Shown here: positions 10,768-22,417 of the stretch, one piece after another
How positions within the stretch are numbered: the first letter of the stretch is position 1
Layout of the letters: each line of letters begins with the position of its first letter
From: Athripsodes cinereus
Taxonomy: Eukaryota > Arthropoda > Insecta > Trichoptera > Leptoceridae
Assembly: GCA_947579605.1 (NCBI GenBank)
Contig: OX388314.1
Span: 20,891,982-20,955,981 of the forward strand
Length of the DNA: 64,000 bases
Direction of reading: 5' to 3'
Notes under the pieces: model-generated
The model's input: only the letters and a program-made list of their open reading frames with translations
The model's database searches: none
What the model was told of the DNA's origin: nothing
Program-made: the position numbers and the translations under genes

Positions 10768-11590
10768 ATTGCTGACGATATAGTAAGATTAACTTCATCT
10801 CAGATTGGTATGCAAGAATGGTTGAGTAGTTTCGAGTTGGTGGCAAATAGAGCTGGCATGAGTATAAGCACCACTAAATCGGAAGTAATGGTTATAAGCC
10901 GAGAGGAAGTGCAGTGTGTGGTACATGTGAACGGGGCCCAACTCAAACAGATCTCGACATTCAAATACCTGGGAGTAGAGTTCTCAGCAGATGGTCGACA
11001 AACAGCGTGCATAGACAAGAGGATTGTGTCGGCAAGAAATGTGCTGAAAGCGCTTAAAAACCCGATAATACATAAATCCGAGCTGACCCAACGGACGAAA
11101 ATGGCCATATTTAAGACAATTTACCGCCCTATCCTCACATATGGACACCAGATTTGGAAGCTCACGGAGAGCGTGAGATCAAGGTGACAGGCAGCGGAAA
11201 TGCGGTTCCTCAGGGGAGTGGCTGGTGTGTCATTGAGAGACCGTATAAGGAATACGTATGTTCGTGAGGCTCTCAATGTGGAACCGGTACTCCTGCATAT
11301 AGAGAGGTCGCAGTTGCGATGGCTGGGTCACGTTCTCCGCATGCCAGAGGACAGACTACCACTTAGATCTTTGGAGGCTGTGGGAGAGGGCAGAAGACCG
11401 GTGGGCCGCCCTAGAAGAAGCTGGCAAGGGCAGGTGTCAAACTTGTGTGATGAAAGACTTGGTTTGGAGTGGCCAGAGGTCCTGGAAGCAGCGGTGGACA
11501 GGGATCTCTGGAGAAGGTACCTAGGCGCAATGGGCCCCCGACCCAACTAGGACAAGGGGAAGAAGATGTATGTATGTATGTATGTATGTA
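10768..11590 (+). pseudogene. LINE reverse transcriptase remnant, 5'-truncated at the YADD box
   Basis: Homology starts exactly at the catalytic ADD (IADDIVRLTSS) and continues in one frame through the thumb (TFKYLGVEFSADGRQ, RPILTYGHQIW) to the C-terminus (RWLGHVLRMPEDRLP, GRRPVGRPRRSW, DRDLWRRYLG). A single in-frame TGA at 11185-11187 breaks it and the stop is at 11548-11550. The upstream catalytic half is missing. The tail after GGGGAAGAAG is an ATGT microsatellite (about 11566-11589). Apart from the stop the frame is clean, so it is a moderately young 5'-truncated insertion. Confidence 0.8.
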
Positions 11591-11830
11591 CATACATAGA
11601 CAATTCACACACAAATCGAGCTAGTCCCAAACTAAGATGAATTTTGTATCATGGGTACTAACGCGACGATACACACATATAAAATGCACTACACACATAT
11701 ACATGTAACACCCAGACCCAGGACAATTTGAAAAAGGTCATTCTTCACTTTGTCCTGGCCGGGAATCGAACCCGGGGCCTCGTGACTCAAAGGCAAGAGC
11801 GTTACCTCCGCGCCACACCAGCCGACACCT
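11591..11830 (-). mobile_element. tRNA-derived SINE
   Basis: Read on the minus strand the element begins about 11828 with a tRNA-like head. It has an A-box-like TGGCGCGGAGGTAACGC and, about 30 bp on, a perfect B box GGGTTCGATTCCCGG, forming an internal RNA polymerase III promoter. A unique body and an ATGT tail follow, shared with the neighbouring LINE. It is not a functional tRNA: no clean anticodon stem or acceptor pairing was seen. Length is about 240-270 bp. Confidence 0.75.
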
Positions 11831-13261
11831 ATGTAGGTATACATGTCAAAATATTGAAAAAATGTAGACATCATAAATAAATACATAAAAAAAATCAATA
11901 TGCTTACGGTAACGGACCATAGTAATTATTTGACAAAATGATATACCTAATCTTTGTCTTTACCAAAATGGTAGGTAGGTACCTACTTATCAATCAAAAT
12001 TTCAACATATTATTACGAAACGACACGTGTGGCTGATTTTAAAATTACTTACAAAAGTTTAAAAAAAGGGGCAAAAATTGCGTTATTTTATAAAATAGCA
12101 CGCAGAATCAGTTTAAAATGCATTCATATTTAATATTTCTAAGCCATTTTGGATATTTTATTTAGAAGCAAAATGGTTTTTTGTCATTTTCTGAAAACCC
12201 GGTACTGTGCGCACGAGTCGAATTTTTGTTTTACAGCAGCAGAATATTTGGCGAAGTTAGTGAAGTGAGAACGGATGAATATGTGGGAGGTAACAGTATA
12301 GGTACAAAGTAGCAATATATGTAACATAGAAGCTGTGCATGTATACAAGATGCACTTTGCCACAAGCTCGTAAAGTTTAAAATGCATACGATAATAAAAT
12401 AAATTACACCTATTTGAAAACGAAGACGGCAACAGCTAACACAAATAGGAGACGTTGAACTATTGAAGTACCTACTTATAAGTATAGACTTATCATACAG
12501 TATTATTATTAGGTACTCATTGCTCTTTGAATGACCTACCACAATAAAAATAATACCCTTAGTAACTGATCAAAATGCATAAAACAAATTCCGGACAATA
12601 TTAAATCAGCAACGTTCTAACACTTCTAACAGACTTTAAATACTAATTCCAGTATTACTCATTTATTATTGATAATGTACGATACTGTGATCATTGTTAT
12701 TGTCTTATATTAATACATTTGAAAGGAGCGAAGTAAAAAACTAATCATTTCATTTCATATTTCAGTGTATATAGTATGAATGTATTATAGTGTTTTGATA
12801 TTCTTTGATAATAGCCCGATTTGTCCTATTTTTTTATTAATTTACGTCGTAATCGTATCGCAATGATAAACTTACCAAATGTAGGTATGTAGTGTACATA
12901 TATATTATATTAGCTGTGTTAATTTAATTTAGGTTTCATTGATACCCCGCCATTTCCTAAGCCATTAAATAATTATTTAGCACTAAAGTACAGAACAAAT
13001 ATAATGAAATATTTGACCCGTCGTAAAATATTACAGGTACTCAAGACTACTCAGGTAAATTGCGCGAGAAAAGAGTTGCTTTTCACAATTCAAATATTTA
13101 ATTTACATTTACATTGGTAAACAAACGACAATTGTGAAAAAAAGGAAACATTCTTAGTAAAAAAAAAACAGCATAGAAAAATAAAATATTCAGTATTTTT
13201 CTTAAGTATTGCAGTGAAAAAGATGAACATTTTTCAATGCTGATAGTTACTTCAAAAACCA
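11831..13261. other. AT-rich stretch, nothing recognised
   Basis: Only short frames without family resemblance are present. Confidence 0.35.
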
Positions 13262-13386
13262 CTTCTATAATAGGTACTATCAGGACATATCCCACAAGTG
13301 GAGTAGCCAGCAAATCCCGCTGCATGTGATAAACATGCAAGCTGTCCTCTCCATGACAACAAAAAAATAAGGATGGATGACAAACC
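13262..13386 (-). repeat. Family A short repeat
   Basis: This copy reads, on the plus strand, ATCAGGACATATCCCACAAGTGG, GTAGCCAGCA, ATAAACATGCAAGCTGTCC and GGATGGATGACAAACCTC. That is the antisense of the family A consensus. It creates a spurious minus-strand frame over 13098-13340. Confidence 0.65.
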
Positions 13387-15574
13387 TCATATGTAAATAA
13401 TATTAAAATGCAAAATCTCTATTTGCTGAACAAAATGCTGAAAGTTTCAATATGTATTTTTTTGTTTAGCCTGCCCCAAAGATATACTCGATAGGTAATT
13501 CAAAGAAAAAAATCGGTCATGCAGCCAATCAAATTTTGCATCCAGTTTTAAATTGACGCTAACGTCAACACAATACATTGCTAATGCTCGAAGGTCATCG
13601 ATGTTGGAACACAAAAATTCCGTTAAAATGAACCGCGTTGCAAGTGTAGTATGTCTATGGCCTGCCCCATCTTTTTGCATTCTTAGTAGTGCGTATTGCT
13701 AAATAAATGACGTTTAGTAGGAAATTTTAATTACATAGTACAATTTCTTATGACTTTTACAGGGAAAAAAGAAGATTCTAGAAAAAAGCGATGAAACAAC
13801 GTCGAATAGATTTACATGAATGGATTGTACGTTATCATTAATCAGAAAATATGTAGGATGTTTGATGTTTTCACTAATTCTTCAATATGTCAAGACGGTA
13901 TTATTATAAGTGGACGACTAAATTTGCCGATAGGTGATTCTCCTTGTAAAAATGCGTAAGTGCTTCAATGTGACGAATGAATATGAATATTATGTATATA
14001 GTACGTAAACAAAGATAAGTGTTTACAGTGATTATGACAGATAACAGATAAGACAATATTATAATAGTCAGGAGTACCAACTCTGCACAATCGTGTCTTA
14101 TCTTCAATCTGTGAACATAGGAAACATTTATGATATTATCATCATCCACGAAAATAATTTTATCAAAGTTGACAACTTACAATAGACATCATTAGAATTA
14201 GGACAACACTTGCTTATATACGCAAAAACCTAGATGTGAAGATACGATTATTGTGTGATTTGCCAAAAACACTTGAATGATCAATGACATTAATAGAGGC
14301 GTCGGCTGTATTTTTCTTCGATTGTTTGTGCTATTTTTCCTTAATTCAAATTAAAATCGAACAGAATATTATATACAGATTAGTTAAAGCTTAAATTAAT
14401 ACGAAAGTGTCGCAACTAGTTTTTTGCTTATCAAAAAAATTTCTTCGACCTCTGAATCTGCTAACCTAAGCTTATTTAGAACAATGTGTTCTTAATCTAA
14501 TATACAATATTAGAGTGATCGTATTTTTTTTGGAAAGCAAAGATAAAAGATTGATAAAAATATATTGGAAGTATGAGTAGGTACGCAAAAATACATAAGT
14601 AAATTTGATTTTGTAAATATGATATGCGAGAATTTGGCATTATTCACTAAAAGAAACATGAGTTAAGGTGTAGTCCGGTGTCTAAAATTTAGAAAATTAT
14701 GACTTATTGGAGCTTGTATATCCTGAGCGAAGTTATATTAATTTTTATTTCTAATAGTATTATAGGATCTACGATAACAAACGAAGTATTAATAGAATAT
14801 CTAAATTCTGCATTGGCAGGAAGACAACCTGATTACAGAATACAAAAACACATTCAAAGTCTCAATGATATTCACTAGGTACGTAAACAAATATTTATAA
14901 AATAATATAAAAGGCAAAAGAGATATTATGGTCTATGTAAATTATGATAAGCTGCAATATAAAGTTGTAAGTATTTTTTGAGTAGGCGGACAAATTTACT
15001 TGGAGAACTAAAATACATAATAGGTACCATAACTACAGTGATGCAAAATCTATAAAAAAATTTTACTCGTATACCTACTCGGAAAAGAGAGTGCTGAGTG
15101 ATATATAAGTTTATTCTGCATCCAGCGTGACATGGCGAATATTATTCACACACGCGATACAAATGATAATAAAATAATTAATTTTGCTGATGTTTATTGA
15201 GATTTATACGACTAACCTTCTTCTCAGTCAATTACTCTATTCCCTTTCACTCTTGAACGAAAGCTTCCTCCACTTCTTTCTATATTTTCTGATCCCAACC
15301 ACAAAAACAAATGAAAATTTTGTGAGTACCTACATCTTAACACAAGGTTCTCTCCACTAAATATTATATTTGTAAAAAACGTTTTTGGTCTTTTGGGGAC
15401 ATTATCACATATTTGATTGCGTGTGATGAAATACGTTTCTCTCCAATAAATCATAAAGAGAGAAAAACATTTTGTTGATTTTTATTATGGCATAGATCTA
15501 CTAACAATGTAGTTGGAACTTATAGTGATGATACAGAAGAGAGTCGTAAATTTTCAATAAAGAACACCTTGCTG
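13387..15574. other. Intergenic; one unidentified open frame at 13447-13680 (minus)
   Basis: The minus-strand frame at 13447-13680 (77 codons, starting MQKDGAGHRHTT) has gene-like composition. I cannot place it in a family and see no adjoining exons. The rest holds nothing recognised. Confidence 0.25.
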
Positions 15575-15990
15575 AAGGAGGCGATCTAGACTATGGAACA
15601 TGGAAAACCCTGAATCGACTAAGATCTGGTGTAAGAAACTGCCGTGACAATAGAGAACGATGGGGCTTCGTACAAGGGTGCGTCCAGATAGTAGGATGCG
15701 AACGTCAATCAATCATCAATCTTCAACGATTCGGAGCATTCTCCGAAGAAATATTTGAATGAATGCCTTCGTAACCCGTATAAGGACGGGAAACAAACGC
15801 ATTCATTCGACTATTTCTTCGGAGAATGCTCCGAATCGTTGAAGATTGATGATTGATTGACGTTCGCATCCTACTATCTGGACGCCCCCCAAGACGAATC
15901 CGGAGCGTGTGACTGTGGTGCAGCACAGACCATGCCACACTTGTTGGAGTGTCTATTGTGCCCTGTCACATGCACAATGGAGGATATTTT
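15575..15990 (+). pseudogene. LINE C-terminal remnant split by a fold-back element
   Basis: Before the insertion the frame reads LNRLRSGVRNCRDNRERWGFVQG. After it the text resumes as DESGACDCGAAQTMPHLLEC, then CPVTCT. Together these form the C-terminal LNRLRTG...CDCG...HLLxC block common to many LINE reverse transcriptases. The break is a 213-bp palindromic insertion at 15677-15889. Upstream the frame has stops and little else survives. Confidence 0.72.
15677..15889. mobile_element. Fold-back (long inverted repeat) element inside a LINE remnant
   Basis: Two nearly perfect 87-bp inverted arms (15680-15766 and 15799-15885) surround a 32-nt loop that itself has a CCCGT/ACGGG mini-hairpin. Termini are GGTGCGTCCAGATAG and, in complement, GGGGCGTCCAGATAG. 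The flanks ACAAG and CCAAG could be an imperfect 5-bp duplication. It interrupts conserved coding sequence, so it is an insertion and not an ancestral palindrome. Superfamily unassigned. Confidence 0.75.
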
Positions 15991-16495
15991 TGACTCATTT
16001 TCACCTGCTATGCGTTTTGCACAGTAGGTACTGGAGATCAGTTTGATTTGTTTTTTCTGGGTTACGACACGATAAATAATAATAAGAATGATTAATTACG
16101 TATTATGTGACTAACATAATTTTATCAACTCTGTCACGTCATGGCATGCTATGTGAACATATTAATTTCTATTCAGTATTCACACACTACCGGTGTCATA
16201 ATTTACAAGACCAGAAAAAAACTATGGCAAAATATGTGTACTATCATAGGAAACAAGACTATTACAGTTCGAAATTAAAATCCCACACGCATGTAACGCT
16301 ACTCAAGGTTACGAGCTAATCAAGGAAAACACTACTAACTATAATGTAATTTGATATATATCAGAAATCTTATTAATGTGTCTCGGAATGGCGATCCCGG
16401 ATATTCACGTTTTCGACTAACTCCACCTTCACAATGCAAAAATATTAATTATTATGAAAGTATTTGGGGTGTTTTTGAATTTATATAAAATCCTT

Positions 16496-16541
16496 CTATT
16501 CTATTTTCAAAGGCCATCCACTCGTTTACGAGTGATCAGGG
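16496..16541 (-). mobile_element. 46-bp hairpin retro-insertion with 13-bp TSD
   Basis: Perfect direct repeats ATATAAAATCCTT (16483-16495 and 16542-16554) flank 46 bp. On the minus strand this contains a CACTCG-TAAA-CGAGTG hairpin, then GATGGCCTTTGA and an AATAGAATAG tail. It shares its core with the insertion at 47957-48002. Confidence 0.75.
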
Positions 16542-16554
16542 ATATAAAATCCTT

Positions 16555-19281
16555 AATCACATATAATAAAAATAAGTGTATATTTCTTTCTTTGCTTTTC
16601 AACATTCTTCTCGGAAGCGAATTATAGAAAAAAAATCCTTGTGTATTCAGAGCGATGCTACGCCAATCGAGTCTCACTACAATTCCAAATTCTTTGATTA
16701 CATTGCAATCGGAACGGTGTATCTTAAGGTGTTATATACTTTAATTCTCTTACTGTATATCTACTATATACTATATACAATGTGAATATTGATTTCAGAT
16801 TAAAATGACAGCATAATATATCCAGCACCTTCAAAGGAATATACCGGTACTATTTTACAATGAATGGATAAGTATATGAATGCAAAACGCATTGCATGGT
16901 GACTGTTAGTTCATTGTGAATCTTATTAAGGACATACCGTTTATAATAATGTCACCTCAAGGCTTTATAGCGAGATATGTCTCGGTATATGAATGTCACT
17001 ATAATGTAAGTCGGATGTTAAATAAAATAAAGATGTCGATTTTAAAGACATTAATTATTATATTTCCTTGTGAAATAAAAAAAAATGTATATACATTTAA
17101 AAAGGCGACAGGCGTACTTATTTCATAATAAAGGGTTTGTGACATATGCGGTATCTGTTTAAATTCATCCTATTTACTGGACAAAAAATTGGAAATAACG
17201 TATTCATAATTCAATGAATGATTGTAAAATACTATCAACTTGCAAAAAATACAAAAATTAAGCATGAAGTGCAAAATCATTGGCATTTTAATATACCTAC
17301 ATACTTTTTTTTATTATTACCGGCAATCCACCCGTAACGTGGATTACCGGCAATCCACCTACATACTTATATGAAAGTAAATAAATAGTTATTCTAAAAG
17401 AAATGGGATATGTCCTTGTGGTGATTTTTCACAAAATGGCGCGATATAAATTGTTCACACTATTATTATATGATTATTATATGCAGTCGGTTATTCCTTT
17501 TTGTGAAGTTAGAATTTTACTGTCAGTAACATAAATCACTGAACCACTGAACTACTAAAAATAACAAAACATTTTCCTATTTAATTAGTTTGTTTTGAAA
17601 AAAAAACTAATGAATCGATTGGGATGTATTTAGTAGTAGTTGAAATTTGGGAATTGTCGATTTCAAAATGAGCTATTACTACTTCACAAAGTAGATAAGA
17701 GTCAAATAACGGATTTTTTATTGTACAATATTTCCAAGTTTACAATATATTTAATCTAAGTTTTCTTAAATATTAGTTTTGCTCAATTTCAATAAGGTAT
17801 AGAGAAATTATTTGCAAAAAAAAAATAGTGAGAATTCATGAACGTATTGTAGTATTAATTCAAGAGTTGAATACTGTGCAAATATCAGTAGACCTGGGGC
17901 CATTCTACAATACGTAGCTACATCTAATTAGGTGTATGGTATGGTGTGGTATTATGTAGGCATTCATTTCTCTAGTTGGTATGTAGGTGTAATGTATACG
18001 GTGAGTAGACCATAGGTAAGTCATTGACATATGGACATGCACATTCATCTCGTTATGTTCAATATAAATACATGATAAATTGCAACTCAATACGTAACAC
18101 ACCTATTTATATTGACAATACAGTATGTAAGCTTTTTGTAAATTTGAATTAAAATCATGCATATTTATCTTGAGTTCAATCTAACCAACCCAAGTCGAGT
18201 CGTAAGCACGGGGACATCTCTCCTGGTTTCTAACAAAGGGAGTTAGCAAAATCTGTTTACTGCAGAGATGAGGGGTCGGTAGAGTAATATTCTTAAGATA
18301 GTCAAATATGCAGGTGTGAAAAAATCCAGTAAAATGAGAAAACTACGTGCAACATTTATCTATGTGGGGAAAGTGGTAAATGTAAATGTGTGATAATAAA
18401 ATAACTACTCAGAAATGCATAAAATTATAATGTTGCGTTGGTAGTCAAATGATAATAGCAGTCACTTGCTTCAACGTAACATAGATTTTGGTGGATTATT
18501 TTATTTATTCGTTCATTCTTTACTGTACATTGATATCCAGTTTGAAAATTAGTTGGTGAATTAGTTATTAAAAAAAGTTGCAATAAACTAATATCCAAAC
18601 GGAAGCATATAGACATTCATAAACATCTAACTACTGAAATAAATAATTTTTTAAAATCAAATTGCATAAGGTATACACTTCATAGATTTTATAAGACAAT
18701 TTAAAAATATTTACCAAAATCACTCAGAATTGGGTGGAATGCCTAAATAATAATAATAATAAAAAAAAAAAATATTTATAAAATAATGTATCGTCCCTGT
18801 ATACGATAATTTTAATTATTTGATAGACTGAGAGCAATGACCAAATAACACTGACTGAACAAATCGACATCATTATTAAAACGAATGACTAAATAAATAG
18901 CCAGAACACAATATTATATGTGTATGTACACTCGTACTGCCATGGTAAATAGTTATAATAGCAAGGCTGTGATAAGATGTTTAAAATAAACAATATATCC
19001 TGTCCACAGGGTAATGTTGTAATGTTTGCTTATATACTATATACATGTAGTGTAGATATCAACATAATCATGGACGTGTCATTCAATATTATGCACGCAA
19101 GACATTTGCAGTAGAATTAAGATTTTGTGCTTGTTGTAATGTAAGATTTTTACTTTATAATAACATATTATTAAACGTACAGTAAACCATGAACTTTATA
19201 GGTACATATTGTAGTAATGATATATTGATAGTTTGACAGTGAATTCAGAATAGCAGCGAAAGAATTTTATTCCATTGCAAG
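16555..19281. other. Intergenic stretch with one micro-insertion
   Basis: Apart from the insertion at 17306-17356, only a GC-richer patch at about 18185-18300 stands out. It has interrupted frames on both strands that I cannot assign. Confidence 0.35.
17306..17356 (-). mobile_element. 51-bp hairpin retro-insertion with poly(A)-like tail and 11-bp TSD
   Basis: Direct repeats ACCTACATACT (17295-17305 and 17357-17367) flank 51 bp. The minus strand ends GCCGGTAATAATAAAAAAA, and GGATTGCCGGTAAT occurs twice. AATCCAC and GTGGATT can pair around GTTACGG. The part GGGTGGATTGCC matches the GAGTGGATGGCC core of the other micro-insertions. Confidence 0.65.
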
Positions 19282-19289
19282 GTCTAAAT

Positions 19290-19942
19290 CAGGGATGCAC
19301 AGACTTATAGGGAACAGCAGGGTTACTCTTGATAAAACTAAACACTATCTTAATCTAGTCTTGATCTTGATCATACGACGCACGAAGCGACTATGGTCAA
19401 AAACACCGCGCCACCGCTAACGCGTGATCGGTTTGCGTTTATTTTTGGCCAATAGTCACTTCGTGCGTCGTATGATCAAGATCAAGACTAGATTAAGATC
19501 GTGTTTAGTTTTGTCAAGAGTAGCCCTGCAGGGTCCACTCGGGAAGATTATGAGCTAAGGACGGGCCGCTACAAGAAAATAAACACTAAAAATTCAAATT
19601 TCTAGAAATACACACATTAAAATTTCTACCCCCGCCCGTCACTGAATTTTCAAAATGGTATAGTACTACTTTATAGGAATTTGAAATATTTCAAAAACAC
19701 CTCGGTTTTCTTAAAGAATATTTTCTTGCAGTACCTACCTGTGTTTGAATTTTCAAAATGGTATAGGAATTTGAAATATTTCAACAAGTTTTGTTAAAGA
19801 ATATTTACTCGAATTATTAAGTATCCGGTACTTTTACCGAATATCAGATTATTTGTGTTATTGACATTTTTTTTAATATTGTATAATTCGCTGGCGGGCC
19901 GCAGATATACCGACCGAGGGCCGCATGGTTTGTGCATCGCTG
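19290..19942. mobile_element. hAT-like non-autonomous element
   Basis: Termini CAGGGATGCACAGAC and (complement) CAGCGATGCACAAAC are flanked by a perfect 8-bp TSD GTCTAAAT (19282-19289 and 19943-19950). It is 653 bp in total, of which 211 bp is a nested MITE. The right end has GGGCCGC-rich text typical of hAT-Charlie-like ends. No transposase is present. Confidence 0.88.
19318..19528. mobile_element. Palindromic MITE (CAGGGTTACTCTTG family) with CAG flanks, nested in a hAT
   Basis: 211 bp with inverted arms of about 80 bp starting CAGGGTTACTCTTGA, around a short centre. The flanks are CAG on both sides (19315-19317, 19529-19531), a likely 3-bp TSD. A second copy lies at 28762-28942 with the same CAG flanks. 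A 3-bp TSD argues against hAT (8 bp) and mariner (TA); CACTA-like or Harbinger-like mobilisation is possible. Confidence 0.78.
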
Positions 19943-20385
19943 GTCTAAATCATAGGATCGCAATTATTTCCTGCCCTGTTTACTTATGAATTGGATAAAA
20001 GTTTGACGTGCATTCTATAGTTTACTTCGAGGGTGCTTGGTAATGATTTTTATAAAACATTTATGTTGTAGATACTACTTTGGTATTAATATGAATGATT
20101 TAAATATTGTGAGAAAAAATGGCAGGTGTAATATGTTATAGATTTTAATGTCCCGTCACACACACAGATGTTTTTAAATTAATTAAAACAATTGACATGT
20201 TTTAATGTTATTTAATTAGTCAGAAAAAGGTACAATTTAAGTGTTGCCAGTTATAAGTTTGTCAAGTTTACATTACTATTGGACTACATTTAATATATTT
20301 ATGTGAGATATGGACGACTGTCCTTCATCTCATCTTCATCGAGTATCTGAATAGATCTGTTCGCTGTTACCTGGTCCACAGCATT

Positions 20386-20500
20386 CTATACTATACCATC
20401 ACGGCATATCCCACGTGGGGTAGCCAGCAGACCAGCTGCATGTAAGAAACATGCAAGCTGTCCTCTTCGTGCCAATATAAAATCAAGACATTCAGGATGG
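20386..20500 (-). repeat. Family A short repeat
   Basis: A well-preserved copy. The plus strand reads ACCATCACGGCATATCCCAC, GGGGTAGCCAGCAGACCAGC, then AACATGCAAGCTGTCCTC and CATTCAGGATGGGT. Tail side is to the left (TATACTATACC). Confidence 0.7.
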
Positions 20501-21170
20501 GTCCACAGCATAATATAATGTTAATAATAGAGTGATGGACCCAGCTGAATAATAATAAAATCGAGGGTAGAAATCAATAAAATTCAATAATTTATTGATT
20601 AGTACATGCCTCTTTGAAAATAACATAAATATATTAAAATATATTTTGTATTTTGCATTATCTCAGAGAGATCTGTAGGTGAGAATAATATACTAAATTC
20701 AATGCCTTTGGTTACAATCCCAGGGAACTATTATGATTCTTGATCGATAAAGATAACGATTTTTAGAGTGTGATGTGGGTATATTGCGACATCACAGTTG
20801 TCCTGTGGGAATGTAATAAATTAACCCCTTACCGCATACTGGCTCATATATGATCCAAAATAATCTTTCGTCATAAAAAACAACAAAATGATAAAATATT
20901 TCTTGCTTCTGGCAATAATACTAAAGCGTTATGTATGATCCACGTTACTAGTAGTCAAACTTCTTGCTAGATGTTTCTGATTGTAGGTACTATGTAGATG
21001 CGCGTTCAACTGTTTTCAATCGTCAGTTTATGATTTTCTGTACAAGCGCGGAATTCAAAGGTGTTTTTTTCTAAAAAGTTATTTTTTAGTAAAACGTTAT
21101 AAATAATTATATTACACTGGTTAACTATTATTTTCATTAGATAAGTAATAAATTTATCACTTTTATATAA
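20501..21170. other. No gene seen between family A copy and mariner remnant
   Basis: AT-rich sequence with repeated TATGATCCA words at 20848 and 20934. The terminal inverted repeat of the adjacent mariner was not found here. Confidence 0.35.
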
Positions 21171-22188
21171 AATTATGTATAATATTGTGTAAAATGTTTT
21201 TGGTCCATATATGATCCACCATGCAGTTAGTTAATAATTTCGAAGCCCTTTTTCCAGTTTGATTGAGGTACCTCCAGAACACGTGATTTGAACGCATCAA
21301 CCGCCTCTGGAGGCGTCGTAAAACGTTGACCTTACAATTTATTTTTGATCTGCGGGAATAAGAAGAAGTCATTGGGGGTCAAGTCATGATTGTACGGTGG
21401 ATGACCCATTCGATGTTTTGATTGCTCAAAAATGCACTTGTTTGAGCTGATATGTGAGAGCTTACATTATCGTGGTGGAGGATGATTCGTCTTCTGCAAT
21501 TGGTTTCCCTTGTTTTTCCGAACATTTCTGGCAAACAAATGGTAGCGTACCATTCTACTTAACTCCAATGGAACTGTAGCGATATGTCCAGCTACTCCGA
21601 AAAAACAGGCGACCATTTGCTTCGAAGTGCTTCGTGCGCGAACAACTTTGGTTGGATTTGACTCATCTTGAAAGACCCATACTGGCGATTGATGTTTAGT
21701 TTCGGAGTCATATGCATAGATCTATGATTCGTCGTCTGTCACGATCTTATAGACAATTTTTGAAGCATCAGGATTGAATTTTTTCATCATTTGTTTGCAA
21801 CAATCAACACAAACCTTTTTTTGAACGATTGCTAAACTATGCGGTATCCAACACGAAAAAATCTTTTTGACGGCCAAATGTTCGTGCAATATTCAATGTA
21901 TGCAAGTGGAACTTATGCCCAAATATACCTCAATCTCACGGTATGTCACATGACGATCTTGAAAAATCAGTTCACGCACAGCATTGGTGTTTTCTGGCAC
22001 AACAGCCGATTTTGGACGACCTTTACAAAATTCGTCCTGCAACGAAGTGTGACTACGACTGAATTCAGAAAAGCAGTGAAACATGCACTGAGAAAAGGTA
22101 CATCTCCAAATTCAATTGATATTTCACAATAAATTGTTTTGCTCGCCTTACCATTGATATAATATGACATAAATATCAAATTCAACAT
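21171..22188 (-). pseudogene. Decayed mariner-family transposase
   Basis: Read on the minus strand, the order matches a full mariner transposase. An N-terminal stretch ends EFGDVPFLS. A helix-turn-helix region follows (FSEFSRSHTSLQDEFCKGRP, then DRHVTYREIEVYLGISST). The catalytic core shows first Asp in VTDDES, second Asp in LHHDNVSSH and third Asp in TPNDFFLF. The C-terminal part is GQRFTTPPEAVDAF. It has several in-frame stops (one replacing the Trp after ES) and frameshifts near 22070 and 21410. The three aspartates fit the DD34D triad. It can cut or move nothing now. Terminal inverted repeats were not located. Confidence 0.87.
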
Positions 22189-22417
22189 TACGTAACATTA
22201 AATCATTTCGCTTTTACCATTAACTATACTTCGTTCGGCGCTTACCAATCTTTTAGTTACCCAAACATCCGTGTATGGCGCTAGTTGGTTTAAAATCATA
22301 GTCAGGTAAGTACATTATGGCTTGTGAAATTGCCACACGCATAAAAATACATTATGATTGACGAAACGTATTTCAATAGTACAATACTGTTTTATTTATT
22401 TGTAGTATTTTCGTTAT

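Noticed and set aside
11750..11830. Possible tRNA gene with perfect B box
   Set aside because: No complete cloverleaf; a SINE body and tail follow, so it is a tRNA-derived SINE.
13447..13680. 77-codon minus-strand frame
   Set aside because: Coding-like composition but no recognised domain or neighbouring exons; left as unassigned.
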